Part shown: one piece after another, positions 48,200 to 55,174 of the stretch
Layout: every line of letters begins with the position of its first letter
Position numbering within the stretch: the first letter of the stretch is position 1
Source of the DNA: Phycisphaeraceae bacterium
GTDB lineage: Bacteria; Planctomycetota; Phycisphaerae; Phycisphaerales; UBA1924
NCBI GenBank assembly: GCA_019636615.1
Contig: JAHBXF010000001.1
Span: 1,860,001-1,924,000, forward strand
Direction: 5' to 3'
DNA length: 64,000 nucleotides
Translations under genes and position numbers: made by a program
Notes under the pieces: generated by a model
The model's input: only the letters and a program-made list of their open reading frames with translations
The model's database searches: none
What the model was told of the DNA's origin: nothing

Positions 48200-49180
48200 T
48201 CAGTGAGCGTGCGACTCGGTGATGAGGTTGGGCGCGCGCCGCCCTTCGATGATCGCGGCGGCGTTCTCACAGACCATCTCGGTCATCATTTCGCGGTAGC
48301 GGGCCGCCGCGCTGCCGATGTGGGGCGTGAGCACGGCGCGCGGGTTGGCGACCAGCCCGGGGTGCACGAGCGGTTCGCGTTCGAAAACATCAAGGCCCGC
48401 GGCGTAGAGGCGGCCGCTGTCGAGCGCCTCCACGAGCGCCCCTTCGTCCACGATGGGCCCGCGCGCCGTGTTGACGAGGATGGCCGAGGGCTTCATGAGG
48501 GCGAGGGCGCGGGCGTTGATGAGGCCGCGCGTCTGCGGTGTGAGTGGGCAATGGATGCTCACGACATCGGCCTGGGCCAGGCCTTCATCGAGCGTGACGC
48601 GCTGCGCGGCGAGGGGGGCTAACTCAAACTCCCAGTGGCGGGTGCGCGCGACGTAGAGGACGCGCATGCCCCAGCCGCGCGAGCGCATCGCCACGGCCAG
48701 CCCGATGCGCCCCGCGCCGACGATGAGCAGGGTGCGGCCGGTGAGGTCTTGGCCGAGAAAATCGGCCATGCCCAGGGGGCCGTTGGCCGCGTAGGCGGGG
48801 CTGCGTGCGTAGCGGTCTGCCTCGATGAGGCGTCGCGCCGCGGCGAGCACCAGGGACCAGGCGAGGTCGGCGGTGCCTTCGGTGACCGCGTGGGGCGTGT
48901 TGGTGGCGAGCACACCGCGCGCGGCGCAGGCGGCGAGGTCGATGTTTTCGTGGCCCACGGCGAAGTTGCACACGCCGCGCAGGTTGGGGCCGGCGGCGTC
49001 GAGGAAGGCGGCGTCTACCCGGTCGGTGTACATGGTGACGACGACGCTGCTGCCGCGGATGAAGGCGTGGAGCGCCTCGCGCGAGGGCGGGGAATCGCCC
49101 AGGATGCGCACCTCGGCGCCGGGGACGATGGCGCGCCCGGGGGGCGTTCGCGTGAAGGAGACGATCGGCTGCGCTGTCAT
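48200..49180 (-). CDS. D-2-hydroxyacid dehydrogenase
   Basis: NAD(P)-dependent enzyme reducing 2-keto acids such as glyoxylate or hydroxypyruvate. The Rossmann motif VGAGRIGLAVA near residue 157 is followed by the catalytic set: Arg in NTARGPIVDE, Glu in FEREPLVHP and His in TPHIGSAAAR. The 326-aa length and GADVVS-type segment (ADVVSIHCPLT) fit glyoxylate/hydroxypyruvate reductases (GhrB-like). The exact substrate is not readable. It converges on the dockerin gene, 27 bases apart. Confidence 0.88.
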   Translation of the reverse strand: MTAQPIVSFTRTPPGRAIVPGAEVRILGDSPPSREALHAFIRGSSVVVTMYTDRVDAAFLDAAGPNLRGVCNFAVGHENIDLAACAARGVLATNTPHAVTEGTADLAWSLVLAAARRLIEADRYARSPAYAANGPLGMADFLGQDLTGRTLLIVGAGRIGLAVAMRSRGWGMRVLYVARTRHWEFELAPLAAQRVTLDEGLAQADVVSIHCPLTPQTRGLINARALALMKPSAILVNTARGPIVDEGALVEALDSGRLYAAGLDVFEREPLVHPGLVANPRAVLTPHIGSAAARYREMMTEMVCENAAAIIEGRRAPNLITESHAH

Positions 49181-49321
49181 GCCAAGAGGCTAGGCGGGGG
49201 GCGAGAGAACTGGGCAGACCACCCAATTAGGGGTGCGGTAGGTTTGGGCAGGCAGCCTGGCTCTCACCCGATTAAACTTGGGAATTGTACTTGACTCAGA
49301 CCGGGGCAAGGGTGAACATGC

Positions 49322-49868
49322 ATGGTGCGAACTCCTCTCACCATGTCGCTCGCCGCCTTGGCGGCCATCTCGCTCTCCACTGTTGCGGTTGCTCAGCCGA
49401 CGAGTGTTCACGACGCGCCGCCGCATCGTGATACCTGACGCAACCAACCTCATCAGCCCGAGTAGTTTTCTGCATCTTCCTCCCGGCAGTGTTGAAGTGC
49501 GTATCGTTACTATGTCAAACGGCCAGAGCGACTGCTGCGAGACCCCAGGCCCCTCGTGCCCTGAACTTGAAGTCGCTATCGACCTCGTTCAACTCAGCCG
49601 TATTCCGGGCGCCGTCGGCGGCAACCCGTGCTACCCATATTGTGGCCCATTGTTCGAATCTTTCGGCGAGGTTGCAGTCGGGGGCTTGGGTGGTGTTGTG
49701 CTGGCCGATGTAGACCTCAGCGGTCGCGTGACGGAGCGCGACTTCGACAAGTTCATGGACAGTTGGCTCCAGGAAGCAGGGAGTGCCGGTGACTACGTGC
49801 GGGATAGCGTCTACGACGAAGCAGATGTTGCCGCCTTCTTGACCGATTACCTCGAAACCCTTCAGTGA
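49322..49868 (+). pseudogene. Exported dockerin-like protein gene with a frameshift after the signal peptide
   Basis: ATG 49322 begins a clear signal peptide (TPLTMSLAALAAISLSTVAVAQP) that reads to TGA at 49436-49438. The rest of the protein (from about 49401 to 49868) is in another frame: IVIPDATNLISPSSF, an ELEVAIDLVQLSRIP stretch, paired Cys near 49536 and 49630, and a dockerin-like end ADVDLSGRVTERDFDKFMD with DEADVAAFLTDYL. One extra base between about 49404 and 49435 would explain the break. In the second frame there is no usable signal peptide. Either a damaged gene or an assembly error. Local GC is lower than around it. Confidence 0.6.
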
Positions 49869-50038
49869 AGGCCTGTCGCCCGATAACCCTGAAACCTGGC
49901 CTGTAAGTGCCAGGATATGGGACCGTAATCAGGTTATTTGAGATTATCTCTGAAAAGTCGGTGCAATCCTATACGGTTTTGGTATACTAAGAATGGTCCG
50001 TGAAGTATCCTTCAGTGAGAAGTAGAGGAGAGAGATTC
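49869..50038. promoter_or_regulatory. AT-rich upstream region of the HAF-type gene
   Basis: TATACT at 49983-49988 is a good -10 box, with a weak -35 candidate GTGCAA at 49961-49966. AGAGGAGAGA just before ATG 50039 is a strong Shine-Dalgarno sequence. A 6-pair stem (49895-49900 with 49909-49914) lies behind the preceding gene but has no T-run. Confidence 0.45.
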
Positions 50039-50140
50039 ATGCGTTTGCATCCCGCCCTTGTTGCGATGATGTGTGTCACCACAACTGTGTTTGCAGAAGG
50101 GCCACGTTTTACGCAGGTTCCTCTTACCATCCGCGCATGA
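50039..50140 (+). pseudogene. Out-of-frame signal-peptide ORF of the HAF-type protein
   Basis: A 33-codon frame: MRLHPALVAMMCVTTTVFAEGPRF then a short tail to TGA at 50138-50140. It has a strong ribosome site and a typical signal peptide with cleavage after VFA. The body of the protein lies one frame back. Adding a single T to the four-T run at 50107-50110 would join EGPRF directly to YAGSSYHPRMNADGN of the body. As written, TGA and the ATG of the body overlap (ATGA at 50137-50140). Confidence 0.55.
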
Positions 50141-51132
50141 ATGCAGATGGAAATATCGCAGTGGGTGTCGGCGTGCTGCCGGGCTACTCCAATGCAAGCA
50201 TTCGATACAATATATCCGCAGGTACTCAAGAGCACATTGTCGCAACTCCCGATCGCCCTCTGAGCACGCAAGTCTCGGGTGTATCTTCAGATGGTTCTGT
50301 ATTTGCTTCTAACAGTGGATCGAGCGGCTTTCGGACTGTTTGGGGGGCCGGAAGTGTTATCATTGAGCGGTATCCGGGGGCTTCCAGTACCAACGTTTCT
50401 GCTATTAGCGGCGATGGAAGTGTTCTCGCCGGGCGATCGGACCTGAACGGGAACGGGGTCAATATCTTCCCCTTCCGCTGGACGCCCCAAGCCGGCCGCC
50501 AAGAGATCGGGCCGGCCAATGGTTTATTAGGCGGGGACGTCCGTGACATCAGCCGCGATGGCACCACAATTGTCGGCAGCGGCGGCCCACTTGGTGGGAA
50601 CGGCTCACTTGGATGGGTGTGGCGTGAGGGGTCAGACTTTTCATTTCTCCCAACTCTTCCAGGATTTGAAGGGACAGTTGCTAGCGCTGTGTCGGCCGAT
50701 GGCAGCATCATCGTGGGTACATCCCGGCAGGCCTCCAATCCGGCGGTTCGGTTGGTGTTGCGTTGGATAGGAAACGATTTACACGCATTCCCGCTGCCGT
50801 CAGGATTGGTAAATCCCGGTGTTGAGGATGTCAGCGACGATGGCAACGTTATGGTTGGAGGCGTGGTTATCCCGGGTGTTGCCGGATCGTGGGGCATGAT
50901 CTGCACGCCTGAACTGGGTGTGATGCTCGCCAGCGACTACCTGGCCTTGCATGGCCTGACCCTCCCAGAGGGTGTCGGCATCCGGCGCATTTACGCCGTG
51001 TCGGCCGACGGCATGACCTTTGGGGGTGCTCTCATTGGCGGTGGGGGCTTTGTCGCCACCGTTCCTGCGCCGGGCGTCACGGGTTTGCTCGCCGCGGCTG
51101 GGCTCTTTGCCTCGCGCCGCAGGCGCGGGTGA
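50137..51132 (+). CDS. HAF-repeat-like exported protein with PAPG-RRRR sorting tail (body)
   Basis: About 331 residues from ATG 50137; the frame is open from 50071. The core has six repeats of the pattern S-x-DG-xxxxG (VSSDGSVFAS, ISGDGSVLAG, ISRDGTTIVG, VSADGSIIVG, VSDDGNVMVG, VSADGMTFGG), as in extracellular HAF-type beta-propellers. The C-terminus VPAPGVTGLLAAAGLFASRRRRG looks like a PEP-CTERM-type sorting signal with PAPG in place of PEP. The signal peptide is encoded upstream in a different frame (50039-50140), so unless frameshifting occurs this part would stay in the cytoplasm. Local GC is lower than the window's average. Confidence 0.68.
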   Translation: MNADGNIAVGVGVLPGYSNASIRYNISAGTQEHIVATPDRPLSTQVSGVSSDGSVFASNSGSSGFRTVWGAGSVIIERYPGASSTNVSAISGDGSVLAGRSDLNGNGVNIFPFRWTPQAGRQEIGPANGLLGGDVRDISRDGTTIVGSGGPLGGNGSLGWVWREGSDFSFLPTLPGFEGTVASAVSADGSIIVGTSRQASNPAVRLVLRWIGNDLHAFPLPSGLVNPGVEDVSDDGNVMVGGVVIPGVAGSWGMICTPELGVMLASDYLALHGLTLPEGVGIRRIYAVSADGMTFGGALIGGGGFVATVPAPGVTGLLAAAGLFASRRRRG

Positions 51133-51165
51133 ATCGTGCGGGCCGCACCGAGTGATGGGTCACGT

Positions 51166-51192
51166 TGCGCCCTGACGCGAGGTCAGGGCGCA
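51166..51192 (+). terminator. Hairpin after the HAF-type gene
   Basis: Eleven pairs (51166-51176 with 51182-51192) around a 5-base loop, 33 bases after the stop codon. There is no T-run, so it may be a Rho-type or structural end. It also sits directly before the -10 box of the next gene. Confidence 0.4.
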
Positions 51193-51195
51193 CCC

Positions 51196-51201
51196 TAGCC
51201 T
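51196..51201 (+). promoter_or_regulatory. Probable -10 box of the 51208 gene (leaderless)
   Basis: TAGCCT ends 6 bases before ATG 51208 and there is no Shine-Dalgarno sequence. The spacing matches leaderless starts elsewhere in this window. Confidence 0.35.
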
Positions 51202-51207
51202 TCACGC

Positions 51208-51660
51208 ATGATGCCGTACTTCCTGCGTGTGATGGTTGCGATGGGCGTGAGCGTTCTGGTTGTCTTGGCGCACGGGTGCGGTGTGACACGCGTGCCCATC
51301 GACAGGGCGATCGAGGGGGACCCGCCCCGCATCGTGGTGATTGGCGACTGGAACGATGTCGATGCGGCGGTTGATGTCGCGGCGTCGCGGGCGGAACTGG
51401 CGCCGCTCTCGGAGCAGAGCACGCGTCTGCGTGACGGCACGCGGGAGAAGCGGTATGTGCTGCTGGCGGCGGATGATGCGCGGGCGCTGCTGACCGTGCG
51501 TCAGGGTGTTGCCGGGGCCGGCGAGCAAGGCCCGGGCCCGATCGAGTTTGAAGCGGTGATGTCGCCGCGCCGCGATGAGGCCCGCGAGAAGCGGCTGCTG
51601 AGCGCGGCGGCGTCTCGACTGCGCGACCTCGCGGGGCGCGAGTGGGCGCCGCTGCGATAG
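51208..51660 (+). CDS. Small exported protein of unknown function
   Basis: A 150-aa protein with a hydrophobic leader (VMVAMGVSVLVVLAHGC); the Cys after HG could be a lipidation site, though AHGC is not a standard lipobox. The body has an alpha/beta pattern (RIVVIGDWNDVDAAVDVAASRAEL, KRYVLLAADDARALLTV) and a helical charged C-terminus. No family recognised. It is probably monocistronic: hairpin upstream, convergent rho gene downstream. Confidence 0.55.
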   Translation: MMPYFLRVMVAMGVSVLVVLAHGCGVTRVPIDRAIEGDPPRIVVIGDWNDVDAAVDVAASRAELAPLSEQSTRLRDGTREKRYVLLAADDARALLTVRQGVAGAGEQGPGPIEFEAVMSPRRDEAREKRLLSAAASRLRDLAGREWAPLR

Positions 51661-51747
51661 CGGATGCTGTGGTGTTCGTCATGTCGCGCGTGGCGTGGGC
51701 GCGGCGGTATGGCGGCGCGGCGTGCGGAGTGGGGCGGTTGAGTGGGC

Positions 51748-52968
51748 TCAGTTCGAGCCGACCATATCGGCGTTGGTGTTGTAGCGCTTCATCGCGCCCA
51801 GCAACTGCTCGACCTGCATGTGCGGGGGCATCTGCAAGAGGCGGCGTCGCAGGGCCGTGACCGTCTGCAGTTCCTTCTCGCTCATGAGTTTGTCTTCCTT
51901 GCGTGTGCCGCTCTCGGCGAGGTTGATGGCGGGGAAGAGGCGCCGCTCGGCGATGCGGCGGTCGAGGATGAGTTCCATGTTGCCGCTGCCCTTGAACTCT
52001 TCGAAGATGACCTGATCGGCGGCGCTGCCGGTATCGACCAGGCACGAGGCGATGATGGTGAGGCTGCCGGCCTCTTCGGTGTTGCGTGCCGCGCCGAAGA
52101 GGGCGCGTGGGACTTCGAGCGCGCGGCTGTCGAGCCCGCCGGTCATGGTGCGGCCGCTGCCCGCGTGCTTGCGGCTTTGGTTGAAGGCGCGTCCCAGTCG
52201 CGTGAGCGAATCAAGGAGCACCACCACGTGCCTGCCGGCCTCGACCATGCGTTTGCAGCGCTCGATGGTGGTCATGGCGGCCTCGATGTGGCGCTCGACG
52301 GTGTGGTCGTTGCTGCTTCCCACGACGCGGCAGCGCTTGCGGCGCGCGGCGGTGGCGGCGGGCGCCGGCGGCTGAGAGTCTTCGGCCAGTTCGGCGATGG
52401 CGGCTTCGCCTCGCGCGACGAGGTCTGGGGGCGCGAGCGATTCTTCGATGGCGGCGAAGGTGCGGCGGAAGTCGGTCATTTCCTCGGGGCGCTCGTCGAT
52501 GAGGAGGATGACGAGTTCGACCTGCGGGTGGTTGCGCAGGATGGAGCCGCCGATGTCTTTGAGGAGGGTGGTTTTGCCGGCCTTGGGGGGCGAGACGATG
52601 AGGCCGCGCTGCCCGCGCCCGATGGGGCAGAAGAGGTCGATGAGTCGGCAGGAGGCGGGGCAGCCGGGGTATTCGAGGGTGAGTCGCGGCTGGGGATCGA
52701 CAGAGGTGAGGTCTTCGAACTTTCGTGCGTCGGGGGGGAGGAGGATGGGCTCGCCGTCGATATCAAGCACGACGGAGGGGGAGGCGGTGCCGCCGCGCTG
52801 GTTGTGATGGGGTGCGCCGTGTCTGGGGTGAGAGCCCTGATGGCGTTGATCGTGCGTGGCGTTGGGGTGGCCGCCGGTGTGCGGGCCGTTGTGCCCGCCG
52901 CCGCTGCCTCTGCCGCGCTTGCCACGCTTTCGCCACCGGCGACCCTGACCTGAGCGATCTCCATCCAT
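51748..52968 (-). CDS. rho: Transcription termination factor Rho, lacking the OB-fold domain
   Basis: Hexameric RNA translocase. The motor part is complete: CPIGRGQRGLIVSPPKAGKTTLL (Walker A, residues 127-134), LLIDERPEEMTDF, VVVLLDSLTRLGRAFN (Walker B and Q-loop side) and TMTGGLDSRALEVPRALFGAARNTEEAGSLT (R-loop region). The N-terminal part is abnormal: residues 1-65 are Arg/Gly/His low-complexity, then a short linker leads straight to RLIDLFC. The cold-shock RNA-binding domain (marked by GFGFLR in Rho) is missing, and an extra Ala/Pro linker (EDSQPPAPAATAARRKR) sits before HTVERH. Start MDGDRSGQG at 52968; upstream residues are not Rho-like. Confidence 0.9.
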   Translation of the reverse strand: MDGDRSGQGRRWRKRGKRGRGSGGGHNGPHTGGHPNATHDQRHQGSHPRHGAPHHNQRGGTASPSVVLDIDGEPILLPPDARKFEDLTSVDPQPRLTLEYPGCPASCRLIDLFCPIGRGQRGLIVSPPKAGKTTLLKDIGGSILRNHPQVELVILLIDERPEEMTDFRRTFAAIEESLAPPDLVARGEAAIAELAEDSQPPAPAATAARRKRCRVVGSSNDHTVERHIEAAMTTIERCKRMVEAGRHVVVLLDSLTRLGRAFNQSRKHAGSGRTMTGGLDSRALEVPRALFGAARNTEEAGSLTIIASCLVDTGSAADQVIFEEFKGSGNMELILDRRIAERRLFPAINLAESGTRKEDKLMSEKELQTVTALRRRLLQMPPHMQVEQLLGAMKRYNTNADMVGSN

Positions 52969-53374
52969 TTGTAGAACTCCAGCGGCCCGCGGCGAACGTT
53001 GCGCGAGCACGCACCACACTAGGAACAACCGACGGATCATGCCGTGTGCCGGCGTGTGCCGGCGGATCGTGCATGCGGCGTGCCAGCACGCGCGAGATGC
53101 CGGCCCGCGGCACGGGCGAGAATCGGGCGAGCGTGCGGCTGCGGCTATCGAAGCCGGTCGCGCACGGGCGGCCCCACGGAACACCATACCAAAGCCCGGC
53201 GAAGGGCCGCGAGCCCGGAACCACGCGGGGAACGGCGCGGAGCCGGTGGGAATGACCCGGCCGCGGACGTGTGCATGATCGGAGGCGGCGGCGCGTTGGC
53301 GAGTTTCGCCACCGCCGCGGACAGATCAGTGTACCCCTGCTGCGCGCGTGGCGTTGCGGAGGGCGCGCGGGAGG
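52969..53374. other. Intergenic region between rho and the TPR gene
   Basis: The rho leader and TPR-gene 3' end. The frames in it are GC-driven and unlike proteins. Several inverted repeats occur around 53040-53130, but no T-run or clear promoter could be defined. Confidence 0.4.
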
Positions 53375-55084
53375 TTATTGCTCCCTGGGCTCGGGGGGCG
53401 TGTCGGGTGAGTCGGGTGGGGCGGCGGGATCGGCGCCGTTCTGCGCGGCGGCCTGTTCCTCGGCCTCGGCCTTTTTGAGGTTGCCCAGAAGATCGCCGGC
53501 GAACTGGTTGTCTGGATCAATGGTGAGCAGTTCGCCCAGGATGTGCATGGCGCGGTCGTGCTGCTGGGTGTTGCCCAGGCAGTAGATGAGGTATTCGCGC
53601 GGGCGGACGGCGGCGGGGTCTTTGTTGGTGACGAACTCGAGGGGGGGGATGGCCTGCGCGAAGCGGGAGGTCTCGGCGAGGATGCGCCCCGCGTGGAAGT
53701 GGGCGACGAGGTCGTCCGGGTTGATGGCGGTGGTGCGGCGCAGGGCTTCGAGGGCGTCGTCGCGCCGGCCGTTGTCGTCGAGGAGGAGTGCGTAGGTGCC
53801 CCAGATGGGGCCGTTGTCGGGGAAGCGGGCCACCGCGGTTGAGGCGATGGGGAGGGCCTGCTCGGCCAGGTCGTTGTCGCGCATGGCGTTGAGCAGATGC
53901 AGCCAGCCGCCCGGGTCGGCCTTGTTGGCCTCGCTGCTCACTTCATCGAGCGCGGCGACGTGGCCCTGCGATTCAAGGATGACGCCGACGAGGGCGTATC
54001 GGGCGGCGAGGAGTGAACCGTCGCGCCGGAGGGCTTCGCGGAAGAAGGCCGCGGCGCGATCGGGGCGCTTGCGGGCGCGCTCGAGCATGCCCAGGCAGTA
54101 GACAGCCCAGTGGAAGTCCGGCGCGAGGTCCAGGGCGCGGCGCATGAGTGGCTCGGCCTGATCGAGCGAGCCGCTGAGCATGAGTTCGGTGCCGAGGCTG
54201 CAGACGCCGCGCGGGTCGTTGGGCTCGAGTTCGTTGTAGGTTGTGAAGTGTCGCAGGGCCTCGTCGTGGCGGTCGAGGCCGGAGAGGGCGCGAGCGATGT
54301 CGAAGTGTGCGCAGCTGTGGTCGGGGTGGAGGGTCAGGTGTCGGGAGAGGATCTCGACGGCGCGCTCGTTCTGGTCGGCCTCGTAGAGGGCCTGCCCGAG
54401 GTTGTAGAGGACAAGCGGGGAGTCGGGGTCGAGCGAGAGGGCGTGCTCAAAGGCCTTGATGGCCTCGGGCATGCGGCCGGTGTTCTGCAGCACGACGCCG
54501 AGGTTGTCGTGCGCGGCGGGGTTGTCTGGCTCGGCCTCGACGGCGCGGCGCATGGACTCGATCATGCGCTCGCTGTCGCCCATGTCGTCGTAGACGCGCG
54601 AGCGGAGGAAGTGGAGTTCGGCGGAATCGGGCTCTGCCTCGCTGGCCATTTCGAGGGCCTTGATCGATTCGCGGTGGCGGCCGCTGAGCCACAGGGCCAG
54701 GCCGAGGTTGCGAAGGATGTTGGCCGCGCCGGGTTCATCGGCGGCGGCGCGCCGGAAGTGGGCGAAGGCTTCGTCGCGCGCGCCGCGCTGGAAGAGGACG
54801 ATGGCGAGGTTGTTTCGTGGCGCGGCGGCCTCGGGCGCATCGTTGAGGGCGCTGCGGAACTGCTGCTCGGCGAGGTCGAGGTCGCCGCGCTCATAAGCGA
54901 CCACGCCGCGGTTGTAAGCCTCTTTGCCGGGGCCGTCGGTGTCTTCGGGTTCGAGGGTTTCGAAGAGCCCTTCGTCGAGGGCGTGGTGGCCCATGCGTCG
55001 GGCGTCGTACTGGTCGGTGCAGTGCGAGCGCACGTAGGGCGCGGAGGGTTTCTGGGGGTCAAAGGGTGGCAGGCCCAGGTCCAT
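53375..55084 (-). CDS. Tetratricopeptide repeat protein
   Basis: A 569-aa protein built from about twelve TPR units (residues 55-530) of the form GVVAYERGDLDLAEQQFRSALNDAPEA and LGVVLQNTGRMPEAIKAFEHALSLDPD. No signal peptide or membrane helix is present, so it is probably a cytoplasmic scaffold. The C-terminus is a charged Ala/Pro-rich tail. TATGCT at 55107-55102 (minus strand) may be its -10 box. Target proteins cannot be inferred. Confidence 0.9.
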   Translation of the reverse strand: MDLGLPPFDPQKPSAPYVRSHCTDQYDARRMGHHALDEGLFETLEPEDTDGPGKEAYNRGVVAYERGDLDLAEQQFRSALNDAPEAAAPRNNLAIVLFQRGARDEAFAHFRRAAADEPGAANILRNLGLALWLSGRHRESIKALEMASEAEPDSAELHFLRSRVYDDMGDSERMIESMRRAVEAEPDNPAAHDNLGVVLQNTGRMPEAIKAFEHALSLDPDSPLVLYNLGQALYEADQNERAVEILSRHLTLHPDHSCAHFDIARALSGLDRHDEALRHFTTYNELEPNDPRGVCSLGTELMLSGSLDQAEPLMRRALDLAPDFHWAVYCLGMLERARKRPDRAAAFFREALRRDGSLLAARYALVGVILESQGHVAALDEVSSEANKADPGGWLHLLNAMRDNDLAEQALPIASTAVARFPDNGPIWGTYALLLDDNGRRDDALEALRRTTAINPDDLVAHFHAGRILAETSRFAQAIPPLEFVTNKDPAAVRPREYLIYCLGNTQQHDRAMHILGELLTIDPDNQFAGDLLGNLKKAEAEEQAAAQNGADPAAPPDSPDTPPEPREQ

Positions 55085-55122
55085 GCGGGGTTCTCGCGCC
55101 CAGCATAGCCCAGTTGGGGCGC

Positions 55123-55160
55123 GGGGTGTGGCCGGCCCCGGGGGAGCCCCCGAGCACCCC
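55123..55160 (-). terminator. Two-part hairpin after the GAF/PAS hybrid kinase
   Basis: Outer stem 55123-55128 with 55155-55160, inner stem 55139-55143 with 55148-55152. It lies 15 bases after the kinase stop codon on the minus strand and before the TPR gene start. No T-run. Confidence 0.4.
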
Positions 55161-55174
55161 TGGGTTCGGGCGGT

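Noticed and set aside
49895..49914. Stem CCTGGC/GCCAGG after the frameshifted gene
   Set aside because: Six pairs and no T-run; too weak to call a terminator.
53039..53478. Several short frames between rho and the TPR gene
   Set aside because: Arg/Pro/Gly-rich in all frames, no ribosome site, no domain; typical of GC-rich non-coding sequence.
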